Below the pieces are notes generated by a model. That model had not been told where the DNA came from, did not search any database, and worked only from the letters and a program-made list of their open reading frames with translations. A stretch of DNA of 64,000 bases from DASQFQ01 sp963811595 (GTDB taxonomy: Bacteria; Actinomycetota; Thermoleophilia; Solirubrobacterales; Solirubrobacteraceae): the NCBI GenBank assembly GCA_963811595.1, contig CAWERW010000012.1:124001-188000 (forward strand). Reading direction: 5' to 3'. Of the stretch, positions 45,893 through 54,432 are shown piece after piece. A program made the translations under genes and the position numbers. Position 1 is the stretch's first letter. Every line of letters starts with the position of its first letter.

Positions 45893-48658
45893 ATGGCCAC
45901 GCCCACCGCCGCACCCGGATTGCGCTATCTCGCGGGGCGCACGTTCGTCGACGATCGCGCGCTCCTGCAGGAGCTGTTCACGCAGATCCTGCGCTCGTCC
46001 GAGGGCGACCGCGCGGTCGAGCTGCACGAGCGCGCCGCCGCGCTCGGCAAGCGCTCGCGCGCGGGCGACGACAGCGCCACCCAGGCGCTGCAGGACCTCG
46101 TCGCGGAGCTGTCGGTCGACGACCTCCAGATCCTCATCCGCTCGCTCTCGCGCTGGTTCCAGCTCATGAACCTCGCCGAGGACAACGAGCGCATCCGGCG
46201 GCTGCGCAAGCGCGAGCGCGAGCGCCCCGACCGGCCCCGCGCCGGCTCGCTGCGCGACGCGGTCCAGCATCTCGCGGGCCAGGGCGTGGCCGCGGGCGAG
46301 CTGCGCGACATGCTCGCCCGCGCCGAGCTGCGGCTCGTCATGACTGCGCACCCCACCGAGGCGCGCCGGCGCACGACGGTCGAGAAGCTCGCGCGCGTGT
46401 TCGCCCGCCTGCGCGACCTCGACGAGCGCGCCGAGGTGCCGGGCGACGAGGACGCCGCGCGGATGCGGATGGCCGCGACGATCCAGGAGCTGTGGGGCTC
46501 CGACGAGGTGCGCGCCGCGACGCCGACCGTGCTCGACGAGGTCCACGCCGGGCTCGTGTACTTCGCGTCGACGCTGCACCGGGTCGTGCCGGCTCTGTAT
46601 CGCGAGCTCGAGGCCGCGGTCGCCGAGGCGTACCCGGGCGAGGAGGTCGCGGTGCCGCCGCTGCTGACGTTCGGCTCGTGGATGGGCGGCGACCGCGACG
46701 GCAACCCGAACGTGTCGCCGGAGGCGACGAGCGAGGCGCTCGCGATGATGCGCAACGCGTGCCTGCACTTCCTCGAGGCGCGCGCGGACGTGCTCGCCCA
46801 GCGCGTGTCGCTGAGCGACCGGCTGGCGCCGTGCACGCCGGAGCTCGACGCGCTGCTGAGCGGGTTGGGGGCGCGGTTCCCGGACGCGGCCGAGCGCCTG
46901 CGCGCGCGCAACCCCGAGGAGCCCTACCGGCGCGCGTTCGCGCTCGTCGCGGAGCGGGTGCGGGCGACGCGCGAGGGCTCGCCGGATGGGTACGGCGCGC
47001 CTTTGGACCTGCTCGACGACCTGCGCTGCGCGGAGCGGTCGCTGCGCGCAGGTGGCGCGGCGTTCGTCGCCGACGGCGATCTGCGCGACACGATCCGCCA
47101 GGTCGAGGTGTTCGGCTTCCACTTCGCGCGGCTGGATGTGCGCGAGCACGCGGGGCGGCACCGTGCGGCGCTGGCCGAGGTTCTGAGCGCATTGGGCGTG
47201 CACGAGGGCTACGCGTCGATGAGCGACGTCGAGCGCGCCGCGCTGCTCGCGCGCGAGATCGCCGAGCGGCGGCCGCTGATCCCCGCCGAGCTCGGGCGCT
47301 TCTCGGACTCGACGCGCGAGGTGATCGCGACGTTCCGGACGGTGCGGGATGCGCTGTCGGGCGAGCACTTCGGCGCGGTCCAGGCCGTGATCGTGAGCGC
47401 GACCGAGTGCCCCGCCGATCTGCTCGAGGTGCTCCTGCTGATGAAGGAGAGCGGGCTGTGCGAGGCCGGCGGCGAGGGCGCCCAGCTGCGGATCGTGCCG
47501 CTGTTCGAGTCCGAGGCCTCGCTCGCGGGGGCCGCCGACACGCTGCGCGCGCTGCTCGCGGTGCCGTCCTACCGCGCCGCGCTGCGAGCGGTCGGCGACG
47601 AGCAGGAGGTGATGATCGGCTACTCGGACTCCAACAAGGACGCGGGCTACGTCGCGTCCGGCTGGGCGACCTACCGCGCGCAGACCCAGATCGCGGAGGC
47701 GCTGGCCCCCGAGGGCGTCTCGTGGGTGTTCTTCCACGGCCGCGGCGGAGCGCTGGGGCGCGGCGGCGGGCCGGCCAACGTCGCGATCCACGCCCAGCCA
47801 CCCGGGACCGTCGCGGGCCGCATGAAGATGACCGAGCAGGGCGAGGTGCTCTCCGCGAAGTACTCGGTGCCGGAGATCGCCCACCGCGAGCTCGAGCTGA
47901 CCGGCAGCGCGGTGCTCGTCTCGACGCTCGACGGCGGCAACGGGGTCGAGGGCGAGCGGCTCGCGCGCTTCTCCGGCGTGATGGACGAGATGGCGCGCGT
48001 GTCCGCGGACACGTACCGCGAGCTCGTGTACCGCGACCCTGACTTGAACGCCTTCTTCCATGAGGCGACCCCGTTCGACGAGATCTCCCGGCTGCAGCTC
48101 GGCTCGCGGCCCGCGAAGCGCCGCGCGTCACGCGCGATCGAGGACTTCCGCGCGATCCCGTGGGTGTTCTCCTGGACGCAGGCGCGGATCATCCTGCCGG
48201 CGTGGTTCGGGCTCGGGACCGCGCTCCGGGCGGCGTGCTCGTCGCACGGGGTCGAGCTGCTGCGCGAGATGGAGCGCGACTGGCCGTTCTTCGCGGCGCT
48301 GCTCTCGAACGCCGAGATGGCGTGCGCGAAGGCGGACCTCGGCGTGGCGCGGCGCTATGCGGCGCTGGTCGGGGACCGCGCGGTGCGCGAGCGGATCTGG
48401 CGCCGGATCTCGGACGAGTTCGCGCTCACGTCTTCGCAGCTCCTGGCCGTGACGGGCCAGACGCGGCTGCTGGAGCGCGAGCCCGTCCTGCGCGCGTCGA
48501 TCGACCGGCGCAACCCCTACGTCGACCCGATGTCGTTCATCCAGGTCGAGCTGCTGCGCCGCGCCCGTGCGGGCGCCGCGGACGACGAGGAGGGGCTGGC
48601 GCGGGCGAGCTTCCTCGCCATCAACGGCATCGCCGCGGGGATGCGCAACACGGGCTGA
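45893..48658 (+). CDS. ppc: Phosphoenolpyruvate carboxylase
   Basis: A 921-residue anaplerotic enzyme making oxaloacetate from PEP and bicarbonate. Signatures are the catalytic-His motif RLVMTAHPTEARRRTT, GSWMGGDRDGNPNVS, FARLDVREHAGRH, GYSDSNKDAGYVASGW, FHGRGGALGRGGGPAN with QPPGTVAGRMKMTEQGE, and a C-terminus ending GIAAGMRNTG as in the family. The length is normal. TACCGT lies eight bases before the ATG, again without a Shine-Dalgarno. Confidence 0.96.
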   Translation: MATPTAAPGLRYLAGRTFVDDRALLQELFTQILRSSEGDRAVELHERAAALGKRSRAGDDSATQALQDLVAELSVDDLQILIRSLSRWFQLMNLAEDNERIRRLRKRERERPDRPRAGSLRDAVQHLAGQGVAAGELRDMLARAELRLVMTAHPTEARRRTTVEKLARVFARLRDLDERAEVPGDEDAARMRMAATIQELWGSDEVRAATPTVLDEVHAGLVYFASTLHRVVPALYRELEAAVAEAYPGEEVAVPPLLTFGSWMGGDRDGNPNVSPEATSEALAMMRNACLHFLEARADVLAQRVSLSDRLAPCTPELDALLSGLGARFPDAAERLRARNPEEPYRRAFALVAERVRATREGSPDGYGAPLDLLDDLRCAERSLRAGGAAFVADGDLRDTIRQVEVFGFHFARLDVREHAGRHRAALAEVLSALGVHEGYASMSDVERAALLAREIAERRPLIPAELGRFSDSTREVIATFRTVRDALSGEHFGAVQAVIVSATECPADLLEVLLLMKESGLCEAGGEGAQLRIVPLFESEASLAGAADTLRALLAVPSYRAALRAVGDEQEVMIGYSDSNKDAGYVASGWATYRAQTQIAEALAPEGVSWVFFHGRGGALGRGGGPANVAIHAQPPGTVAGRMKMTEQGEVLSAKYSVPEIAHRELELTGSAVLVSTLDGGNGVEGERLARFSGVMDEMARVSADTYRELVYRDPDLNAFFHEATPFDEISRLQLGSRPAKRRASRAIEDFRAIPWVFSWTQARIILPAWFGLGTALRAACSSHGVELLREMERDWPFFAALLSNAEMACAKADLGVARRYAALVGDRAVRERIWRRISDEFALTSSQLLAVTGQTRLLEREPVLRASIDRRNPYVDPMSFIQVELLRRARAGAADDEEGLARASFLAINGIAAGMRNTG

Positions 48659-48692
48659 CCGCGGGCCCCGCGCTAGACTCGCGCTCGTCCTC

Positions 48693-48777
48693 GCGCCGAT
48701 GGCGGAATTGGTAGACGCGCCAGGTTGAGGGCCTGGTCCACACTTAGTGGGTGGAGGTTCGAGTCCTCTTCGGCGCA
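48693..48777 (+). tRNA. tRNA-Leu (anticodon GAG)
   Basis: An 85-nt type II tRNA: acceptor stem GCGCCGA/TCGGCGC, anticodon stem CCAGG/CCTGG with loop TTGAGGG (anticodon GAG at 48727-48729), a long variable arm and a TTCGAGT T-loop. CCA is not encoded. The 3' part serves as the left end of an apparent genomic island. Confidence 0.95.
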
Positions 48778-48778
48778 T
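48722..48778 (+). repeat. Left attachment repeat (within tRNA-Leu)
   Basis: 57 bp from the 5' side of the anticodon stem to one base beyond the tRNA 3' end, identical to 59840-59896. Beyond it the two copies stay similar but imperfect for roughly 150 bp (for example GCGAAT.ACCTGCTCAGC and ATCGTGTTCC.CAAGCCG). Confidence 0.9.
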
Positions 48779-48939
48779 AGCGAATCACCTGCTCAGCCCG
48801 CCGTTCCGGATCGTTCGGGGAGGCGGGCCGAGCGGCGATTCAGGGCGGCAGCAACGCTCTTGGCAACATCGTGTTCCCCAAGCCGTCGGCTCGAGCATCC
48901 GGGCAACGCTCTTGCTACTGCCTCAAGCAGCAGCCGCAA

Positions 48940-49803
48940 CTAGGTCCGCTCCGGCCTACCGAGCTCGACGCGCGCGGTCATCGCGCTAAGCCGGTGCAGC
49001 GCCGCCTCAGTCGGCGACCCCTCTTCCGCGGTGGCCAGCAAGAGCGTCAGGCCTGGGTCTGCCCGTAGCGCCGCGGCCTCGAAGACGAGGTCGAGATCGC
49101 CCACGAGCGGGTGGTGAAATCGGTGCAGGCCGGCTGCCGGGAGGCGCACGTCGTGCTGTGACCAGATTGCCCGGAACTCGGCGCTGGTCTGCGACAGCTC
49201 CTTGATGAGCTCCGCGTGTTCGGGATCGTGCGGGTCTCGTCCCGCTTCGGAGCGCAGGATGCGCGCCGTGTCGTGCGCGACGGCCGGCCAGTCGTGGAAG
49301 AACCTTCGGGCGCGGTCGTCGAGGAACACGTAGCGGAGCTGGTTCGGCGGGCCGATCCGTCCGTCGAAGATCTCCGCATACACCGCACGGCCCAGCGCGT
49401 TGGACGCGAGGTAGTCCCACCGCCGGTTGCGCACGAGCGCCATGCCGCCGGTGAACGCGTCGAGGGTCTGCTGCACGCTGGGGCGGATCAAGCCGCGAGA
49501 CGAGGCCAAGCGCGTCGCCGCCTCCGGCCTGGCGAGGTCGAAGAGGTGCAAACGTTCGGCGTCGTCGAGGCGCAGTGCGCGCGCGACGGCGTTCAGCACG
49601 CTGTCGGACGCTCCGTCGACGTCGCCGCGCTCGAGCTGGGTGTAGTAGTCCGCGCTCACGCCGGCGAGGTCAGCGACCTCCTCGCGGCGGAGCCCCGGCA
49701 CCCGTCGTACATCGCCGTCGAGCACGTACAGCCCGGCCTGCTCGGGCGTCACCCGCGCCCGGCGCGACATCAGGAACTCCCGGATCTCGCGCCTGCGATC
49801 CAC
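48940..49803 (-). CDS. MmyB-type helix-turn-helix regulator
   Basis: 287 residues. N-terminal XRE HTH (LRREEVADLAGVSADYYTQLERG) preceded by the family-typical VRRVPGLRREE. The C-terminal MmyB-like ligand-binding PAS-type domain has NRRWDYLASNALGRAVY, NQLRYVFLDDRARRFFHDW and HHPLVGDLDLVFEA. Divergent from the SDR-ADH-SDR operon, an arrangement seen repeatedly for this family, so it probably controls that operon. The GTG lies six bases after TAGGCT (leaderless). Confidence 0.87.
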   Translation of the reverse strand: MDRRREIREFLMSRRARVTPEQAGLYVLDGDVRRVPGLRREEVADLAGVSADYYTQLERGDVDGASDSVLNAVARALRLDDAERLHLFDLARPEAATRLASSRGLIRPSVQQTLDAFTGGMALVRNRRWDYLASNALGRAVYAEIFDGRIGPPNQLRYVFLDDRARRFFHDWPAVAHDTARILRSEAGRDPHDPEHAELIKELSQTSAEFRAIWSQHDVRLPAAGLHRFHHPLVGDLDLVFEAAALRADPGLTLLLATAEEGSPTEAALHRLSAMTARVELGRPERT

Positions 49804-49809
49804 GCGCCG

Positions 49810-49815
49810 AGCCTA
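49810..49815 (-). promoter_or_regulatory. -10-like TAGGCT for a leaderless start
   Basis: On the minus strand TAGGCT, six bases, then GTG of the MmyB-type regulator. Confidence 0.4.
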
Positions 49816-49893
49816 GCTCGGGCGCGTCGCCGAGCCTGCCGAGGAGGCGCTGAGGGGGGCTCACAGCACCCCCTTCCGAGCCAAGGGCGGGTC

Positions 49894-49899
49894 TACCGT
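49894..49899 (+). promoter_or_regulatory. -10-like TACCGT for a leaderless start
   Basis: TACCGT, seven bases, then ATG of the first SDR gene. It lies about 80 bp from the divergent regulator promoter. Confidence 0.4.
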
Positions 49900-49906
49900 C
49901 AACCCC

Positions 49907-50755
49907 ATGACAACGACCTGGCTCATCACCGGCGCCGGTCGCGGCATGGGCGTCGAGTTCGCCCGCGCGGCCCTGGCTGCCGGCCACAACGTCGTGGCCA
50001 CCGGCCGCAATCCCGACACCGTCCAAGCGGCCGTCGGCGAGCACGAGAACCTGCTCGTCACCGCCCTCGACGTCACCGACCCCCACAGCGCCGAGGACGC
50101 CGCGGCCGCCGCCGTCGACCGCTTCGGCCGCATCGACGTGCTGGTCAACAACGCCGGCAGCTTCCTCGCCGGCTTCTTCGAGGAGCTCACCACCGAGCAG
50201 CTGCGCTCGCAGATCGAGACCAACCTGTTCGGCCCGATGACGGTGACCCGCGCGGTGCTGCCGGTGATGCGCAAGCAGCAATCCGGCCTGGTGATCTCGA
50301 TCTCGTCGGGCGCCGGCGTGGTCGGCGGCGCGTCCGGTTCGGCCTATTCGGCGTCGAAGTTCGCGCTGGAGGGTTGGATGGAAAGCCTCGCGGGCGAGGT
50401 TGAGCCATTCGGCATCCGCACGATGATCGTCGAACCCGGCTTCTTCCGGACCGAGCTGCTGACGCCCGAGTCGACCACGTTCGGCGAGCTGTCGATCGAC
50501 GACTACGACGACGCCCGGGCGCAGAGCAACGCGTTCTGGGCGTCGATGAACGGCACGCAGGCCGGCGACCCGGCCAAGCTCGCCCGGGCGCTCGTCCAGC
50601 TGGCCGACTCCGCCGAGCCGCCGCTGCGCTGGGCCGCCGGCGAGGACGTGGTCGAGGGCGTCGAGGACAAGGCGCGGCTGTTGCTCACCCAGGTCGACGC
50701 GCACCGCGAGCTGTCGACCAGCCTGGCGCACGAGGACGCAAAGGCGGCAGCCTGA
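49907..50755 (+). CDS. Short-chain dehydrogenase/reductase
   Basis: A 282-residue classical SDR: cofactor motif TGAGRGMG, NNAG in IDVLVNNAGSF, catalytic Ser in ISISSGAG, and YSASK with Tyr/Lys. The extended C-terminus (after VEPGFFRTELL) fits the oxidoreductase group commonly found beside MmyB/HTH regulators. The stop overlaps the ADH ATG by one base. Substrate unknown. Confidence 0.88.
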   Translation: MTTTWLITGAGRGMGVEFARAALAAGHNVVATGRNPDTVQAAVGEHENLLVTALDVTDPHSAEDAAAAAVDRFGRIDVLVNNAGSFLAGFFEELTTEQLRSQIETNLFGPMTVTRAVLPVMRKQQSGLVISISSGAGVVGGASGSAYSASKFALEGWMESLAGEVEPFGIRTMIVEPGFFRTELLTPESTTFGELSIDDYDDARAQSNAFWASMNGTQAGDPAKLARALVQLADSAEPPLRWAAGEDVVEGVEDKARLLLTQVDAHRELSTSLAHEDAKAAA

Positions 50756-51783
50756 TGCGCGGCGCAGTCATGCACGGCCCGGGCGAGGTCCGGGTCGAGG
50801 AGCGCGAGGCGCCGCAGATCGTCGAGCCGACCGACGCGATCATCCGCGTGTCGGCCGCCTGCGTGTGCGGCTCGGACCTGTGGCCCTACCGCGGCATCGG
50901 CGTCGAGGACTCGATGTGGCCGATGCCGATGGGCCACGAGTACGCCGGCATCGTCGAAGAGGTCGGCGACGCCGTCACGACGGTCAAGCCCGGCCAGTTC
51001 GTGGTCGGCTCGTTCTGGGCCACCGACAACACGTGCCCGATCTGCCGCGCCGGCTACCAGAGCGCCTGTGTCAACCGCGTGCCGATGGGCGCGCTGGGCG
51101 CCCAGGCCGACCTGCTGCGCGTCCCACTGGCCGACGGCACGCTGATCGCCACCCCCGACATGCCGTCCGACGACCTCGTCCCGAGCCTGCTGGCGGCCTC
51201 CGACGTCCTCGGTACCGGATGGTTCGGCGCCGTCGCCGCCGAGGCAGGCCCCGGCAAGACCGCGGCCGTGGTCGGCGACGGCGCGGTCGGACTGCTCGCC
51301 GTGCTCGCCGCCAAGCAGCTCGGCGCCGAGCGGATCATCGCCATGAGCCGTCACGAGGACCGCCAACGCCTGGCACGCGAATACGGCGCGACCGACATCG
51401 TCGAGGCGCGCGGCGACGAAGGCGTCGCCGCGATCAAGGAGCTCACGGACGGGCTCGGCGCGCACTCCGTCGTCGAGGCCGTCGGCACGCAGGAGTCGAT
51501 GAACCAGGCGTTGCACGCCGCCCGACCCGGCGGCCACGTCGGCTTCGTCGGCGTCGCCCACGGCGTCGCGATCGACGGCATGGACCTGTTCTGGAGCCTC
51601 GCGCACGTCCACGGCGGCCCGGCGCCGGTGCGCCGCTTCCTCCCCGAGCTGCTCGACCTGATCTGGAACCGGGAGATCGACCCGGGCAAGGTCTTCGACC
51701 TCGAGCTGCCGCTCGAGGAGGCCGCCGCCGGCTACCGCGCGATGGACCAGCGCGAGGCGATCAAGGTGCTGCTGCGCCCATGA
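50755..51783 (+). CDS. Zinc-dependent alcohol dehydrogenase
   Basis: A 342-residue MDR enzyme: VCGSDLWPYRG and MGHEYAGIVEEVG zinc ligands, NAD motif VVGDGAVGLLAVL. The structural-zinc loop is reduced to CPICRAGYQSAC, three Cys where four are usual, so a modified site is likely. Second gene of the operon, overlapping both neighbours. Confidence 0.87.
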   Translation: MRGAVMHGPGEVRVEEREAPQIVEPTDAIIRVSAACVCGSDLWPYRGIGVEDSMWPMPMGHEYAGIVEEVGDAVTTVKPGQFVVGSFWATDNTCPICRAGYQSACVNRVPMGALGAQADLLRVPLADGTLIATPDMPSDDLVPSLLAASDVLGTGWFGAVAAEAGPGKTAAVVGDGAVGLLAVLAAKQLGAERIIAMSRHEDRQRLAREYGATDIVEARGDEGVAAIKELTDGLGAHSVVEAVGTQESMNQALHAARPGGHVGFVGVAHGVAIDGMDLFWSLAHVHGGPAPVRRFLPELLDLIWNREIDPGKVFDLELPLEEAAAGYRAMDQREAIKVLLRP

Positions 51784-52547
51784 ACCCCAGCTACGACTTC
51801 GCGGGGCAAGTCGCCCTCGTGACCGGCGCCGGCGGCGGCATGGGGCTCGATACCGCCCGCGCCTTCGCCACCGCGGGCGCCGCGGTCGTGCTCGCCGACG
51901 TCAACGAGAGCGCGCTGCGCACCGCCACCGACGAGCTGACCGCCGCGGGCCACCAGGCGCTCGGCGTCACCTGCGACGTGGCCGACGAAGGCCAGGTCGC
52001 CGCCCTCGTGGAGCGCACCGTCGCCGAGTTCGGCCGGCTCGACATGGCGTTCAACAACGCCGGCATCATGATCCCGCCGTCCGACGCGGCCGACGAGCCG
52101 GCCGAGCGCTTCGAGCGCGTCACCGCGATCAACCTCCGCGGCGTCTGGAACTGCATGAAGCACGAGCTGCGCCAGATGCGCGACCAGGGCAGCGGCGCGA
52201 TCGTGAACTGCTCCTCGCTCGGCGGCCTCGTCGGCCTGCCCGGCCGCGCCTCCTACCACGCCACCAAGCACGGCGTCCTCGGCCTCACCAAGAGCGCCGC
52301 GCTCGAGTACGCGCCGCGCGGCGTCCAGATCAACGCCGTCTGCCCGGGCACGATCGAGACACCGATGGTCACCGACATGATCGCGAAGGGCGAGCTCGAC
52401 CTCGCCGAAGCCGAGGCCAACCAGCCCATCGGCCGCCTCGGCCGCGGCGACGAGATCGCCGCCGCCGTCCTGTGGCTATGCAGCCCAGGCGCGAGCTTCG
52501 TGCACGGGGTCGCACTGCCCGTGGATGGCGGCTACACGGCGCGCTGA
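51780..52547 (+). CDS. Short-chain dehydrogenase/reductase (BKR/glucose-dehydrogenase type)
   Basis: A 255-residue classical SDR: VTGAGGGMGLDTARAF, NNAGIM, catalytic Ser in VNCSSLGG, YHATKHG, and a C-terminus VDGGYTAR typical of the FabG-like group. The ATG overlaps the ADH stop. With the other SDR and ADH it forms a three-enzyme oxidoreductase module under one promoter. Confidence 0.9.
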   Translation: MNPSYDFAGQVALVTGAGGGMGLDTARAFATAGAAVVLADVNESALRTATDELTAAGHQALGVTCDVADEGQVAALVERTVAEFGRLDMAFNNAGIMIPPSDAADEPAERFERVTAINLRGVWNCMKHELRQMRDQGSGAIVNCSSLGGLVGLPGRASYHATKHGVLGLTKSAALEYAPRGVQINAVCPGTIETPMVTDMIAKGELDLAEAEANQPIGRLGRGDEIAAAVLWLCSPGASFVHGVALPVDGGYTAR

Positions 52548-52565
52548 AACCGCAACGAGGAGACC

Positions 52566-53108
52566 ATGACGTCGACGAACCGCTCGCTCCGATCACGCCG
52601 TCGCCACGCGCTCGTGGTCGCGTTCTTGGCAGCCCTGACACTCTCCGCTTGCGGCGGCGCAGACGAGGACCAGGGCGCCGACACCCCCGATACGAGCACG
52701 CCCGACCCGAACCCGACCTCCGCCCAGGAAGAAGCCGGCGCCTCGGATGGCACGCCGATCCGGATCACCGTCGGCGACACGCGGCTCACCGGGCGGCTGC
52801 ACGACAACGCCACGGCACGCGATCTCGCCGCTCAACTGCCGCTGACGCTCATCTTCCGCGACCACAACAACGTCGAGAAGACCGCGCCGCTCCCCCGCGA
52901 GCTGTCGCGTGACGGCGCCCCCGACGGGCACGATCCCGCCGCGGGAGACATCGGCTACTGGGCACCCGGTGGCGACTTCGTTCTCTACTACGACAGCGAC
53001 GCGCCGTACTTCGACGGCATCGTGCCCATCGGCGAATTCGACGGCGACATGGAAGCGCTCAAACAGCAAGGCGACCACTTCAGCGTGACCGTCGACCGCA
53101 CGAGATGA
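52566..53108 (+). CDS. Lipoprotein with a cyclophilin-like domain
   Basis: 180 residues. Signal peptide and lipobox (TLSAC), an acidic/Pro linker, then about 110 residues with IRITVGDTRLTGRLHDNATA, LAAQLPLTLIFRDHNNVEK, DIGYWAPGGDFVLYYDSD and GIVPIGEFDGD. These match the bacterial cyclophilin-like fold family, which lacks prolyl-isomerase residues. It starts 18 nt behind the SDR with GAGGAGACC as ribosome site, so it may be the fourth gene of that operon. Role unknown. Confidence 0.8.
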   Translation: MTSTNRSLRSRRRHALVVAFLAALTLSACGGADEDQGADTPDTSTPDPNPTSAQEEAGASDGTPIRITVGDTRLTGRLHDNATARDLAAQLPLTLIFRDHNNVEKTAPLPRELSRDGAPDGHDPAAGDIGYWAPGGDFVLYYDSDAPYFDGIVPIGEFDGDMEALKQQGDHFSVTVDRTR

Positions 53109-53256
53109 AGCACCGCCGACGCCAGCATGCCCCTGCTCCCGTTTGACGCGGTCAGCCGCAGACTCGCCCTCTCCCGGCGCACCTGTCTCGCCTGCCACCC
53201 CTCGGCGTGCGCGCCAGCCTTGATTCTCGACACCTAGATCTGAGGAGCTGACCACC

Positions 53257-53298
53257 ATGTCCATCGTCATCGTCGGAGCGGGCCCGAACCTCGGCGTC
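53257..53298 (+). pseudogene. SDR N-terminal remnant
   Basis: After a good ribosome site (GAGGAG) the ATG opens MSIVIVGAGPNLGVHAAG, the start of an SDR cofactor-binding fold. Similarity stops after about 14 codons and the frame then encodes low-complexity Ser/Arg sequence. A truncated gene start at a recombination junction. Confidence 0.5.
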
Positions 53299-53345
53299 CA
53301 TGCCGCCGGTGCAGCCGACGCACGCGCCGAGCAGCTCCCCTCGCG

Positions 53346-53501
53346 CACGCCGGCGGCCTTCAGCGCCTCTCGGACGATGTGTCGCGCGGCGGTGAGCCGG
53401 CCACGACCGTCGAGCTCCCAGAGACTTTCGTCGAGCTGCTCAGCGACGATATCCCCGCTCAGGTCCGCGACCGCGGGTCGAACCTTGTGATCGCCGATGT
53501 C
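53346..53501 (-). pseudogene. ROK-family fragment
   Basis: Minus-strand codons read DIGDHKVRPAVADLSGDIVAE and continue WELDGRGRLTAARHIVREAL, like the N-terminal actin-fold strand and first helices of ROK-family regulators/kinases. No start, HTH or downstream ROK motifs are present. It is sandwiched between an SDR stub and a ParB-like tail. Confidence 0.45.
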
Positions 53502-53835
53502 GCTCGCCACCCTGATCGAAGCCTGGGGGCTCCGCGCAAGCCACGCCCGCGAGCACCTCCTCTCACGCGAGGAGATGGCCGACACGTGGTTCCGCGAGGA
53601 ATACGAGCCGGTCGTCGAGGTGCTACGCGACGCCGACGTCGGCGCCGGCACCGAGACCGAGCGCTACCTGCGCTTGGCGATGCTGCGCTTCCTCCTCCTG
53701 CACACGCACGAGTGGACCGACGAGGTGATCGAGCGCCTCCTCGGCGAGGGCCCGCCCCCGAGCCCCGAAGACGACACCATGGTCCACCAGATCCTCACCG
53801 AGATGCGCCCGGGCGACGGCGGCGACAAGAGCTGA
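53497..53835 (+). CDS. ParB-like C-terminal fragment
   Basis: 112 residues. LIEAWGLRASHAREHLLSRE, MADTWFREEYEPVVEVL, TETERYLRLAMLRFLLLHTH and EWTDEVIERLLGE resemble the C-terminal helical part of actinobacterial ParB-nuclease-like proteins as I recall them. A stop lies in frame directly before the ATG and no ParB core is present, so this is probably a truncated remnant that still has an open frame. It could be expressed. Confidence 0.45.
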   Translation: MSLATLIEAWGLRASHAREHLLSREEMADTWFREEYEPVVEVLRDADVGAGTETERYLRLAMLRFLLLHTHEWTDEVIERLLGEGPPPSPEDDTMVHQILTEMRPGDGGDKS

Positions 53836-54432
53836 GCAAGACCCGACGCGCGCCTCGCCACGTGGCGACATCCGCGGCAACATCCAGATCGTCCATTCCG
53901 TCCATTCCGTCCAGAAACGCGGACACATCGCACGGTGTGGACACATACGTTGTCGTCGGCCATCGATTCAGGACCTTCCACCACCGCGACCCACCGGTCA
54001 AGCCGGGCGCACCGGAGCCGAGCGGGCAACTGCGACGCCGCCGAGCATCTGTGAGATGTCGGGTTGGGATCGCTGCGGATCACGAGCAGGAGCTCAGGTT
54101 GAGTGCGCTGCTCGTCGATGCACCGGGCGCCGCCCGCCGCTCGCTTGCTGGCGGTGCCTGACTATCTGCCGTATCTAAGACACACCACGACGCGCCGGCC
54201 GCGCTCGAGGGCGTGGAGACGTGGATGAGCGTCTTCCGCTGCTGGCTGTGCGGCGTGCCCGAGCCGGCAGCCGAGTCGCGGCCCTGCGGTGGTGGCCCGA
54301 CGAGGCGGCGCCCGGCCTCGCGCCGGCGATCAGCGACTGCGTGATCCCGCGCCTGCGGATCACCGGCCGGCTGCGGCCGTAAGAAACCGGCGCGCGGCCA
54401 GTTGAGAGGACATCCAACTCCAAGGAGGACCG
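53836..54432. other. Gene-poor stretch with dispersed repeat R1
   Basis: About 600 bp without a convincing gene. It holds repeat R1 (53861-53924). Near its end a short open tail encodes WWPDEAAPGLAPAISDCVIP before a TAA at 54380-54382, which may be a gene remnant I cannot name. A ribosome site (AAGGAGG) for the next gene closes it. Confidence 0.6.
53861..53924 (+). repeat. Dispersed repeat R1 (64 bp)
   Basis: About 90% identical to 59728-59791. The core is ATCCGCGGCAACATCCAGAT followed by two tandem copies of the 9-mer CGTCCATTC. It follows the ParB-like fragment. Confidence 0.8.

Noticed and set aside
45770..48061. A 763-codon open frame on the minus strand
   Set aside because: Antisense shadow of PEP carboxylase, caused by GC-rich third positions.
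48128..48778. Minus-strand frame starting MRRRGLEPPPTKCGPG
   Set aside because: The start is antisense to tRNA-Leu, a common spurious prediction. The rest is antisense to ppc.
53257..53490. A 77-residue gene starting MSIVIVGAGPNLG
   Set aside because: Only the first 14 residues look like a protein family; the remainder is out-of-frame debris, so it is listed as a remnant.
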